Of a stretch of DNA of 17,799 nt, positions 6,486-14,217 are shown in pieces (positions within the stretch are counted from its first letter, which is position 1; each line of letters starts with the position of its first letter). Where the stretch lies: the NCBI GenBank assembly GCA_023434265.1, contig JAEYTA010000031.1, positions 1-17,799 on the forward strand. The letters run 5' to 3'. Origin of the DNA: Pseudomonadota bacterium. GTDB taxonomy: Bacteria > Pseudomonadota > Alphaproteobacteria > Caulobacterales > Caulobacteraceae. Below the pieces are notes generated by a model. It saw nothing but the letters and a program-made list of their open reading frames with translations. It ran no database searches and was not told the origin of the DNA. A program made the translations under genes and the position numbers.

Positions 6486-9335
6486 ATGCGCAGCGAGTTC
6501 GCGGACTGGCGGAAGCCGGAATCCATTTCGACGTCCAGACTGCGCCTGACGGCCTCGGTCATCGCTCTGGCTCTCGCGGCCCCGGCGGCGGCCCTGGCCC
6601 AGGACGCGCCGGCGCAGGATGAGCCGACCGAGATCGACGAGATCATCGTCACCGGCCTGCGTCGCGGCCTCGCGGACTCGATCAGCATCAAGCGCAACGA
6701 GACCTCGATCGTCGAGGCCGTATCGGCCGAGGACATCGGCAAGCTGCCCGACGTGTCGATCGCCGAGTCGATCGCCCGCCTGCCCGGCCTCGCCGCCCAG
6801 CGCGTCAACGGCCGCGCCCAGGTGATCTCGATCCGCGGCCTCGCCCCGGACTTCACCACCACCCTTCTGAACGGCCGCCAGCAGGCCAGCTCCGGCGACA
6901 ACCGCGCCGTCGAGTTCGACCAGTATCCGTCCGAACTGCTGTCCGGCGTGGTCATCTACAAGACCCCGGACGCCGAGGTCTCGGGCATGGGCCTGTCCGG
7001 CACCGCCGACCTGCGCACCATCCGCCCGCTGGAGTTCGGCGAGCGCGCCGTGGCGCTCAACCTGCGCGGCGAGACCGTCGAGGGCGGCGGGCTGAACGAC
7101 GACGTGCGCAACTTCGGCGGCCGGGCCTCGATCAGCTACATCAACCAGTTCGCCGACGACACGATCGGCCTGGCGCTGGGCTACGCCCACCTCGATTCCC
7201 CGTCCCAGAACCGCCACTACAAGGCCTACGGCTACGAGGCCTTCGGCTTCGCGGTCTCTCCGGACAGCGCCGACGACGCCCTGATCCTGAACGGACAGGA
7301 AATCTTCGCGACCTCCCGCCTCAACCAGCGCGACGCCTTCATCGGCATCCTCGAATGGCGGCCGAACGACCGGCTGCACACCACCCTCGACCTGTACTAT
7401 TCCAAGTTCGATCAGGAAGAGACCACGCGCGGCGCGCAGTGGTTCTCCAACGGCTGGGCCGACGGCGCGACCTTCACCAACGTCGAGACGGAGACGCGCG
7501 GCGGCACCCTGTTCGCGACCAGCGGCACGCTCAATGGCGGCGTGCCGATCATCCGCAACGACTACAACACCCGCCAGGACGAGCTGTTTTCGGTCGGACT
7601 GAACAACGAGTTCGAACTGGACGAGCGCACCCGGATGCGCGCCGACCTGTCCTATTCGACCAACGAGCGGCGCGAGCAGATTCTCGAGACCTACGCCGGC
7701 TACGGCCGCGGCGTCGGCGGGGTGACGCCGGGCACGCCGGACGTCGGCCGCACGCTCGACACGATCGACTTCGTGGTCAACGACGACGGCTATCCGACCT
7801 ATTCGGAAGGGCTGGACTACGCCGACGCCTCGCAGATGACCCTCGGGGACCGCGCCCCGTGGGGCGGCTGGGGCCACGACGGCGCGATCCGCTTCCCGGA
7901 CGTCGAGGAGAGCATCACCTCGGTCGACCTCATGGCCGAACGCGACCTCGACGGCTTCTTCTACAACGTCAGCGCCGGGGTGAACTTCGCCGAGCGCGAC
8001 AAGTCCAAGCGGGTCGACGACTTCGACCTGTTCCTGATGAACGGCCGCCAGCAGGTCTATGTCGACCCGCAATATCTGGTGGAGCCGACGTCGCTCGGCT
8101 TCGCGGGCTTCGGCGACGTGCTCAGCGTCGACCTGACCCGGGCGCTCGATGTCTACTACGACCGCGCGCCCATCCTCGACGCCAACTACTTCGACAAGAA
8201 CTGGGACATCTCGGAACGGGTGGTGACCTGGTACGCGCGCGCCGAGTTCGAACGCGGCCCGATCCGCGGCAACATCGGCGTCCAGGTGGTGCAGCAGGAG
8301 CAGGAGTCGACCGGCGTCGTCATCAACGGCACCGAGCCAGGCCAGCCGATCGTGCCGATCTCGGTGACCGAGGGCGAGGACTACACCGACGTCCTGCCCA
8401 GCCTGAACCTGATCTACGACCTCGGCGAGGGGCACCGCATCCGCTTCGCCGCCTCCAAGACCATGGCCCGGCCGCGCATGGACGAGATGCGCGCCAACGT
8501 GACGCCGTCGTTCAACGCCCTGGTCTGCTCGGGCCAGCCGTGCCCGCCCGGCACCACGGTCAATCCGTGGTCGGCCTCGGGCGGCAACCCGCACCTCGAG
8601 CCGTGGCGCGCGACCGCCTTCGACCTGGCCTACGAATGGTACGTCAATCCGACGACCTATCTGTCCATCGCGGCCTTCTACAAGGATCTCGACAGCTACA
8701 TCTACCAGCAGACCGGGACCTTCGATTTCTCCGGCATCCCGCTGCCCAGCACCGCCACCTCCATCCCGGCGGGCGTGACCATCAGCCCGATCGGCCAGAT
8801 GACCCTGCCGGCCAACGGCAACGGCGGAACCATCCAGGGGCTGGAGTTCTCGGGCGCGCTGAACCTCGGCACGATCTGGGAGCCGCTCGAGGGCTTCGGC
8901 GTCCTCGGCAGCCTGTCGCTGACGGAGTCGGACCTCAACCCCAGCCCGACCGGCGATCCGGTGCGCATCCCCGGGCTCTCCGGCACGGTCTACAACATCA
9001 CGGCCTACTACGAGCGGGGCGGCTTCCAGGCCCGGATCAGCAAGCGCTTCCGCGAAGCCTTCAAGGGCGAGGTGGTGCAGCTGTTCGCGACGCGGGGCTA
9101 CACCGAGATCCTGGATGACGAGCAGATCGACGCCCAGATCGGCTACACCTTCGAGGACGGTCCGATGGAGGGTCTGGGCCTGCTGTTCCAGGTCAACAAC
9201 CTGACCAACTCGCCCTACCGCACCCGCCTCGGCCTCGACAGCGGCGGGACCACCACCGCGGATGGAGCCACCCTGCCCGAAACCTACGAGGAGTACGGCC
9301 GGCAGTTCCTGTTCGGCGTCAACTACCGGTTCTGA
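6486..9335 (+). CDS. TonB-dependent outer-membrane receptor (Xanthomonas/Caulobacter type)
   Basis: This 949-residue outer-membrane receptor uses TonB/ExbBD energy to import a ligand, here probably an oligosaccharide. A signal peptide spans residues about 18-38 (LTASVIALALAAPAAALA, cleavage before QD). A TonB-box-like IDEIIVTG is at 50-57. The plug domain (about 60-190) carries VSAEDIGKLPDVSIAESIA and ISIRGLAPDFTT, typical of the large Caulobacter/Xanthomonas receptors in carbohydrate loci. The rest is the 22-strand barrel and ends in ...FLFGVNYRF with the terminal Phe of barrel proteins. There is no N-terminal STN signalling domain, so regulation is through the LacI operator rather than an anti-sigma factor. 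The ATG at 6486 is chosen because GGGGG (6476-6480) lies five bases upstream and it puts the signal peptide at the N-terminus; GTG 6480 and ATG 6408 are alternatives. Confidence 0.95.
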   Translation: MRSEFADWRKPESISTSRLRLTASVIALALAAPAAALAQDAPAQDEPTEIDEIIVTGLRRGLADSISIKRNETSIVEAVSAEDIGKLPDVSIAESIARLPGLAAQRVNGRAQVISIRGLAPDFTTTLLNGRQQASSGDNRAVEFDQYPSELLSGVVIYKTPDAEVSGMGLSGTADLRTIRPLEFGERAVALNLRGETVEGGGLNDDVRNFGGRASISYINQFADDTIGLALGYAHLDSPSQNRHYKAYGYEAFGFAVSPDSADDALILNGQEIFATSRLNQRDAFIGILEWRPNDRLHTTLDLYYSKFDQEETTRGAQWFSNGWADGATFTNVETETRGGTLFATSGTLNGGVPIIRNDYNTRQDELFSVGLNNEFELDERTRMRADLSYSTNERREQILETYAGYGRGVGGVTPGTPDVGRTLDTIDFVVNDDGYPTYSEGLDYADASQMTLGDRAPWGGWGHDGAIRFPDVEESITSVDLMAERDLDGFFYNVSAGVNFAERDKSKRVDDFDLFLMNGRQQVYVDPQYLVEPTSLGFAGFGDVLSVDLTRALDVYYDRAPILDANYFDKNWDISERVVTWYARAEFERGPIRGNIGVQVVQQEQESTGVVINGTEPGQPIVPISVTEGEDYTDVLPSLNLIYDLGEGHRIRFAASKTMARPRMDEMRANVTPSFNALVCSGQPCPPGTTVNPWSASGGNPHLEPWRATAFDLAYEWYVNPTTYLSIAAFYKDLDSYIYQQTGTFDFSGIPLPSTATSIPAGVTISPIGQMTLPANGNGGTIQGLEFSGALNLGTIWEPLEGFGVLGSLSLTESDLNPSPTGDPVRIPGLSGTVYNITAYYERGGFQARISKRFREAFKGEVVQLFATRGYTEILDDEQIDAQIGYTFEDGPMEGLGLLFQVNNLTNSPYRTRLGLDSGGTTTADGATLPETYEEYGRQFLFGVNYRF

Positions 9336-9367
9336 TCCCGCGGCCCTCCCCCGCCGGAACCGGAACT

Positions 9368-9401
9368 CGCCGTGGACCGGGCGCCCGCCCGTTCCACGGC
9401 G
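9368..9401 (+). terminator. Strong intercistronic hairpin between receptor and GH3 genes
   Basis: CGCCGTGGA (9368-9376) pairs with TCCACGGCG (9393-9401). After one mismatch, CGGGC (9378-9382) pairs with GCCCG (9387-9391) around a GCCC loop. It lies 32 bases after the receptor stop and 30 before the GH3 ATG. Only a weak pyrimidine stretch follows, so partial termination or 3'-end protection of the receptor mRNA is more likely than complete termination. Confidence 0.5.
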
Positions 9402-9431
9402 GCCCTTCAATGTGACCAGTCGAGTAGACGC

Positions 9432-11375
9432 ATGATGCGACCCGCCCTGAAGCTCTCGCTTTCGCTCCTGTTGCTGGCGGGCTGCGCCCCGGCGGCGATC
9501 ACGGCGCCCAGGCCCGTCGCGGTCGCGGCCTCGCCGACCCTCGACGCGGCGATGGAGCGGCGCATCGCCGAGATCGTCGCCGGCATGACGCTGGAGCAGA
9601 AGGTCGGCCAGATCACCCAGCCCGACGTCCGCAACATCACGCCCGACGAAGTGCGCCAGTACTACATCGGCACGGTGCTGAACGGCGGCGGCGCCTGGCC
9701 GGATGACGACAAGCGCTCGACCCTGGCCGAATGGGCCGCTTGGGCGGAATCCTACGCCGACGCCGCCATGGCCACGGACCTGCCGGTGCGCATCCCGCTG
9801 CTGTGGGGCACCGACGCCGTCCACGGCCACAACAACGTCTCCGGCGCGACCATCTTCCCGCACAACATCGGCCTCGGCGCGGCCAACGACCCCGAGCTGA
9901 TCGAGCGCATCGGCCGGGCCACGGCGCGGCAGGTCCGGGCCACCGGCATCAACTGGGCCTTCGCGCCCACCCTGGCGGTCGGCCAGGACCGGCGCTGGGG
10001 CCGGACCTACGAAAGCTGGTCCAGCGACCCCGCCCTGGTGCGCCGCTACGGCGAGGCCATGGTCCGCGGCCTGCAGGGCGGCCTGACCGGCGACGGCGAC
10101 GTGCTGGCCAGCGCCAAGCATTACCTCGGCGACGGCGGCACCTTCACCGGCGTCGACCAGGGCCAGACCCGCGCCACCCGCGAGGAGCTGCTGGGCGTCC
10201 ATGGCGCCGGCTACCTCGGCGCGCTCGAGGCGGACGTGCAGACGGTGATGATCTCCTACAGCAGCTGGTACGACACCGCCGCCGGCGTGGACCACGGCAA
10301 GATGCATGGCAACCGCGACCTGATCGCCGGCCATCTGAAGGGCGAACTGGGCTTCGACGGCCTGGTGGTGTCGGACTGGAACGGCATCGAGCAGGTGCCG
10401 GGCTGCGCCAAGGATCACTGCCCGCAGGCGGTCAACGCCGGCATCGACGTGTTCATGGTGCCCGAGGACTGGCGCGCCTTCATCGCCAACACCATCGCTG
10501 ACGTGCGCGAAGGCCGCATTCCCGAGGCGCGCATCGACGACGCCGTCGCCCGCATCCTGCGCGTCAAGATGCGCATGGGCCTGTTCGACCGGCCGACCTC
10601 GGCCAGCCCGCTGACCGGCCGCGCCGAGGCCCTGAACGCCGCCGACCTGGCGCGCGAGGCGGTGCGCAAGTCCGTGGTGCTGCTCAAGAACGAGGGCTCG
10701 GCCCTGCCGCTGGCTCCTGGCCGCAAGGTTCTGGTCGTGGGCGCCAGCGCCGACAGCCTGTCGAACCAGACCGGCGGGTGGTCGCTGACCTGGCAGGGCA
10801 CGGAGAACAGCAACGCCGACTTCGCCACCGGTCAGACCCTGCTGACCGCCCTGCGCGAGGCGCTCGGCGCGGCCAATGTGACCTATTCGGCCGACGGCTC
10901 CGGCGTCGACGCCTCCGACTACGACGCCGTCGTGGCCGTGCTCGGCGAGACTCCCTATGCCGAATACAATGGCGATGTCCGCTTCCCCACCCCGGTCCAG
11001 CACAGCCTGCAGAACCCCGCCGACCTCGCCGTCCTGCAGGCGGTGTCGGGCAAGGGAACGCCGGTGGTGACGGTGCTCTATTCGGGCCGCCCGGCCTACG
11101 CCAACGACCTGATCAACCTGTCGGACGCCTTCGTGGCCGCCTTCCTGCCGGGCACCGAGGGCCGCGGCCTGGCCGACGTGCTGGTCGGCGGCGACCACGA
11201 CTTCAGCGGCCGCCTGTCCTTCGCCTGGCCGGGCTCGGCCTGCAGCACCGGCGAGCATGCCGGCGACATCGTCCAGTTCGCGCGGGGCTACGGCCTGAGC
11301 TACGCCCGCCCCGCCGCGGTCGGCGCCCTGCCCTTGCCCGCCACGCCCGCGACCTGCGAAACCTCGGGTTCCTGA
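9432..11375 (+). CDS. GH3 beta-glucosidase / beta-glucan exohydrolase, lipoprotein
   Basis: This 647-residue GH3 enzyme releases terminal beta-linked glucose and resembles the exo-beta-glucanase (barley ExoI/ExoP-like) branch. The start MMRPALKLSLSLLLLAGC gives a clear lipobox (LAGC, C18), so it is membrane-anchored in the envelope. The N-terminal barrel carries the substrate-contact Lys-His (AKHYLGDGG, K229-H230) and the nucleophile D315 in GFDGLVVSDWNG. The second domain holds LGETPYAEYNGD, where E511 is the likely acid/base of this subgroup. The C-terminal fibronectin-like domain of many GH3 enzymes is absent. ATG 9432 and 9435 are adjacent and cannot be separated; GTG 9372 would bury the signal peptide and lies inside the hairpin. 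No operator is visible directly upstream, so it is probably co-transcribed from the receptor promoter. The halogenase gene follows after 17 bases. Confidence 0.95.
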   Translation: MMRPALKLSLSLLLLAGCAPAAITAPRPVAVAASPTLDAAMERRIAEIVAGMTLEQKVGQITQPDVRNITPDEVRQYYIGTVLNGGGAWPDDDKRSTLAEWAAWAESYADAAMATDLPVRIPLLWGTDAVHGHNNVSGATIFPHNIGLGAANDPELIERIGRATARQVRATGINWAFAPTLAVGQDRRWGRTYESWSSDPALVRRYGEAMVRGLQGGLTGDGDVLASAKHYLGDGGTFTGVDQGQTRATREELLGVHGAGYLGALEADVQTVMISYSSWYDTAAGVDHGKMHGNRDLIAGHLKGELGFDGLVVSDWNGIEQVPGCAKDHCPQAVNAGIDVFMVPEDWRAFIANTIADVREGRIPEARIDDAVARILRVKMRMGLFDRPTSASPLTGRAEALNAADLAREAVRKSVVLLKNEGSALPLAPGRKVLVVGASADSLSNQTGGWSLTWQGTENSNADFATGQTLLTALREALGAANVTYSADGSGVDASDYDAVVAVLGETPYAEYNGDVRFPTPVQHSLQNPADLAVLQAVSGKGTPVVTVLYSGRPAYANDLINLSDAFVAAFLPGTEGRGLADVLVGGDHDFSGRLSFAWPGSACSTGEHAGDIVQFARGYGLSYARPAAVGALPLPATPATCETSGS

Positions 11376-11392
11376 CCGCGGACTTCACGCCC

Positions 11393-12886
11393 ATGCAGCA
11401 GCTCAAGCGCATCCTCATCGTCGGCGGCGGAACGGCCGGCTGGATGACGGCGGCCCTGCTGTCGAAGCTGTTCAACGGCCTCTACGAGATCACCGTCGTG
11501 GAGTCGGAGGCGATCGGCATCGTCGGGGTCGGCGAGGCCACCATCCCGGCGATCAAGAAGTACAATGAGCTGCTCGGCCTCGACGAGGACGAGTTCCTGC
11601 AGCGCACCCAGGGCAGCTTCAAGCTGGGGGTGCAATTCGTCGACTGGTGGAAGCGCGGCCACAGCTACATCCACGGCTTCGGCCTGATCGGTCGCGACCT
11701 CGGCTGGCTGCGCTGCCACCAGTACTGGCTCAAGGCGCGCGCGGCGGGCCGCACCTCGGACTTCGCCGACTATTCGATCAACACCGCCGCCGCGCTCGGG
11801 AACCGGTTCATGCGGGCCGATCCGAAGATGACCGAGTCGCCGCTCGGCCATATCGCCCACGCCTTCCATTTCGACGCCGCCCTCTACGCCAGATTCCTGC
11901 GCGGGCGGGCCGAGGCCGCCGGCGTCCGGCGCCGCGAGGGCAAGGTGACCGACGTCAGCCTGCGGTCCGACGGCTTCGTGGAATCGGTGACCATGGACGA
12001 CGGCGAGGTCATCGCGGCCGACCTGTTCATCGACTGCTCCGGCTTCCGCGGCCTGATCATCGAGCAGGCGATGAAGACCGGCTACGAGGACTGGACGCAC
12101 TGGCTGCCTTGCGACCGGGCCATGGCCGTGCCCTGCGCCAGCACCGAGCCGTTCACCCCCTACACCCGCGCCACGGCCCGTACGGCGGGCTGGCAATGGC
12201 GCATCCCGCTGCAGCACCGCACCGGCAACGGCCACGTCTACTCCAGCCGGTTCATCGACGACGACGAAGCCGAGCGGCTCCTGCTGTCCAACCTCGACGG
12301 CGAGCAGCTGGCCGAACCGAACCGGCTGCGCTTCGTCACGGGCAAGCGGCGGCAGACGTGGAACCGCAACTGCGTCGCCCTCGGCCTCGCCGCCGGCTTC
12401 ATGGAGCCGATCGAGTCGACCAGCATCCACCTGATCCAGTCGGCCATCATCCGGCTGGTCCGGCTGCTGCCGGACGGCGGGTTCGACCCGGCCGGCGTGG
12501 CCGAGTTCAACCGCCAGACCGACTTCGAATACGAGCGCGTCCGCGACTTCATCATCCTGCATTACAAGGCCACCGCGCGCGACGACACGCCGTTCTGGCG
12601 GCATTGCCGCGACATGGAGATTCCGGACACCCTGCGGCGCAAGATCGATCTGTTCGCCGCCAACGGCCGCATCTTCCGGGAGGACGAGGAGCTCTTCGCC
12701 GAAGAGAGCTGGATCCAGGTCTTCCTCGGCCAGGGCGTCATCCCTCGCGGCTACGACCCCTTGGCCGACCTGAAGAGCGAGGCCGAGGTCGCGGCCTACC
12801 TCGACAATCTCGAGACCGTGATCCGCAAATGCGTCGCCGTCATGCCCTCCCACGCCGACTACGTCGCGCGGCACTGTCCGGCCTAG
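11393..12886 (+). CDS. Flavin-dependent tryptophan-halogenase family protein
   Basis: This 497-residue member of the family uses reduced FAD, oxygen and halide to halogenate aromatic (often indole) substrates. All diagnostic elements are present. GGGTAG (11-16) is the FAD dinucleotide fold, and WQWRIP (267-272) is the WxWxIP halogenase motif. The catalytic lysine is K77 in SFKLGVQF, and the glutamate corresponding to PrnA E346 is E341 in EPIESTS. The length is slightly under that of PrnA. There is no signal peptide, so it is cytoplasmic. It follows the GH3 gene by 17 bases with a weak ribosome-binding site, so it probably belongs to the same operon. Homologues beside TonB receptors are known in Xanthomonas and Caulobacterales, and BrvH from Brevundimonas brominates indole. 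The natural substrate and the link to sugar use are unknown. No flavin reductase partner is visible in the window. Confidence 0.93.
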   Translation: MQQLKRILIVGGGTAGWMTAALLSKLFNGLYEITVVESEAIGIVGVGEATIPAIKKYNELLGLDEDEFLQRTQGSFKLGVQFVDWWKRGHSYIHGFGLIGRDLGWLRCHQYWLKARAAGRTSDFADYSINTAAALGNRFMRADPKMTESPLGHIAHAFHFDAALYARFLRGRAEAAGVRRREGKVTDVSLRSDGFVESVTMDDGEVIAADLFIDCSGFRGLIIEQAMKTGYEDWTHWLPCDRAMAVPCASTEPFTPYTRATARTAGWQWRIPLQHRTGNGHVYSSRFIDDDEAERLLLSNLDGEQLAEPNRLRFVTGKRRQTWNRNCVALGLAAGFMEPIESTSIHLIQSAIIRLVRLLPDGGFDPAGVAEFNRQTDFEYERVRDFIILHYKATARDDTPFWRHCRDMEIPDTLRRKIDLFAANGRIFREDEELFAEESWIQVFLGQGVIPRGYDPLADLKSEAEVAAYLDNLETVIRKCVAVMPSHADYVARHCPA

Positions 12887-12913
12887 GGTCCCGTCACGGC
12901 GCGCGCGGGCCCG

Positions 12914-12934
12914 CAGGACGACGAAAACGTCCTG
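12914..12934 (+). terminator. Stem-loop after the halogenase gene
   Basis: CAGGACG (12914-12920) pairs with CGTCCTG (12928-12934) around an ACGAAAA loop, 27 bases after the halogenase stop. It is preceded by the palindrome GCGGGCCCGC (12905-12914). No T-run follows. It is a plausible end of the catabolic operon before the LuxR-type gene. Confidence 0.35.
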
Positions 12935-12950
12935 ACGCTGCCTGACATTG

Positions 12951-13005
12951 CCGTATTACGGGTTTGCCACGCCGCCCCGTTCGCCATAGTTGTGAACGGG
13001 GTTCA
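12951..13005. promoter_or_regulatory. Promoter region of the LuxR-type gene with two small palindromes
   Basis: TTGCCA (12964-12969) and CATAGT (12985-12990) form a weak -35/-10 pair with 15 bases between them. CCGTA-T-TACGG (12951-12961) lies just upstream of the -35, and TGAAC-GGG-GTTCA (12993-13005) just downstream of the -10. These are possible binding sites for the encoded regulator, but neither repeats clearly elsewhere in the window. Confidence 0.3.
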
Positions 13006-13012
13006 GTAAACG

Positions 13013-14125
13013 GTGGTTCGCGTGGGGAGTGTCGACCGCGGAGCGTTGGGGGAGGCGATCGCGCTCATCGAGCGCGCCGCCGTCGGACAGACTGGCTGGC
13101 ATGAGCCGCTGGACGCGATCGCCGCGGTCACCGGCTCGATGGGCGGGCAGCTGATCGGCCTCGGCTCCGCCGGCCTCATCCCCTTCAACCTGATGACCAA
13201 CGTCCCTGAAACCTGCGCCGCCGATTTCGCCGCGGCCGGCGGCGGCGACCCCCGCATCAACTCGCGGGTGCGCGTCGGCTCCAGCGCGGGCGAACTCGAC
13301 ATCTGCGACGAGTCCCGCTTCACGACCGCGGCGGACATGCGCCGCAACCCCGAGTACGCCGAATGGATCCGGCGCTACGACATGCGCCACGCCTGCCTGA
13401 CCAGCCTGGTGAAGTCGCCCGACTCCCTCGTCGGCCTGGCGGTGCTCCGCGGCAAACGGAACGGTCCCATCAGCGAGAAGCAGAAGCGCGCCTTCACCCG
13501 CCTCGCGGTGCACGTCCGTTCGGCCGTGCGCACCCAGATCGCCCTTCAGGACAAGGGCATGATGCTGGCCACCGGGATGATGGAGGTCATCGGGGCGGCG
13601 GTGTTCGTCTGCGACGACGCCGGCCGGGTCCGGGCCATGACCCCGGCGGCCGAGGCGCTCGCCGCGGCGGGCGACTTCCTGCGCATCCGCGGCGGCGTCC
13701 TGGTCCCGGCCCGCGAAACCGACCAGCCGGGCCTCGCCCGGGAGATCGCCGCCGCCGTCCACCGGCCGCCGCACGCCCGTCCGCTGACGGCCGTCCGGCA
13801 GGCGGACGGCGACGACCTGCTGCTGGTGGAGGCCGCGCCCCTGCCCGTGGACCACGCCCCGGCCTTCCGCGCCAGCGTGCTCGTCATCGCCCATGTGGCG
13901 AGCGCCGACGAGGCTCGCCTGGCCGAGACGGCGCGGGTCCTCTACGGCCTCAGTGCGGCCGAGAGCGCCGTCGCCGCCCAGCTGGCGCTGGGTCGCAGCC
14001 CCGCCGCCATCGCGCACGCCCGACAGGTCGCGATCGGCACGGTCCGCACCCAGATCCGCCGCATCCTCGAGAAGTCCGGGACGGGCGGCCAGCTGGAATT
14101 CGCCACGCGGCTGCACCGCTACTGA
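13013..14125 (+). CDS. LuxR-type (C-terminal HTH) transcriptional regulator
   Basis: This 370-residue regulator has its DNA-binding domain at the C-terminus. Residues about 308-368 (YGLSAAESAVAAQLALGRSP ... VAIGTVRTQIRRILEKSG ... RLHRY) form the LuxR/GerE four-helix fold, with recognition helix GTVRTQIRRIL. The N-terminal 300 residues contain no response-regulator receiver and no autoinducer-domain signature that I recognise. Residues about 195-300 (VIGAAVFVCDDAGRVRAMTP ...) look PAS-like and may sense a ligand. There are no membrane segments. GTG at 13013 is the start used here; GTG 13022 is an alternative, and neither has a strong ribosome-binding site. The RTX gene starts 92 bases downstream on the same strand, so control of that gene is a reasonable inference, though no binding site is proven. 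Confidence 0.87.
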   Translation: MVRVGSVDRGALGEAIALIERAAVGQTGWHEPLDAIAAVTGSMGGQLIGLGSAGLIPFNLMTNVPETCAADFAAAGGGDPRINSRVRVGSSAGELDICDESRFTTAADMRRNPEYAEWIRRYDMRHACLTSLVKSPDSLVGLAVLRGKRNGPISEKQKRAFTRLAVHVRSAVRTQIALQDKGMMLATGMMEVIGAAVFVCDDAGRVRAMTPAAEALAAAGDFLRIRGGVLVPARETDQPGLAREIAAAVHRPPHARPLTAVRQADGDDLLLVEAAPLPVDHAPAFRASVLVIAHVASADEARLAETARVLYGLSAAESAVAAQLALGRSPAAIAHARQVAIGTVRTQIRRILEKSGTGGQLEFATRLHRY

Positions 14126-14164
14126 GCGGGCGGCGAGTTCTACAGATTTGGCGATGCGCGTGCG

Positions 14165-14186
14165 GCGCAAGGCGGCAGACTTGCGC
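14165..14186. promoter_or_regulatory. Inverted repeat upstream of the RTX gene
   Basis: GCGCAAG (14165-14171) and CTTGCGC (14180-14186) are exact inverted repeats separated by eight bases. The repeat lies 31 bases before the RTX ATG. It could be an operator for the adjacent LuxR-type protein or a leader hairpin. Confidence 0.35.
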
Positions 14187-14217
14187 GCCACCAAAGGTCG
14201 AACGCGAGGGGGAAATC

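Noticed and set aside
4821..11258. Minus-strand open frame of 2145 codons
   Set aside because: It is antisense to the GH30, receptor and GH3 genes, all of which have clear motifs. Its protein is a low-complexity mix of Gly, Ala, Val, Arg and Asp typical of the reverse strand of GC-rich codons.
11648..11656. TGGAAGCGC half-site inside the halogenase gene
   Set aside because: It is a lone half-site within codons (WWKRG) with no palindromic partner.
11300..12874. Minus-strand open frame of 524 codons opposite the halogenase
   Set aside because: The plus strand encodes all halogenase motifs; the antisense product is compositionally biased with no domain.
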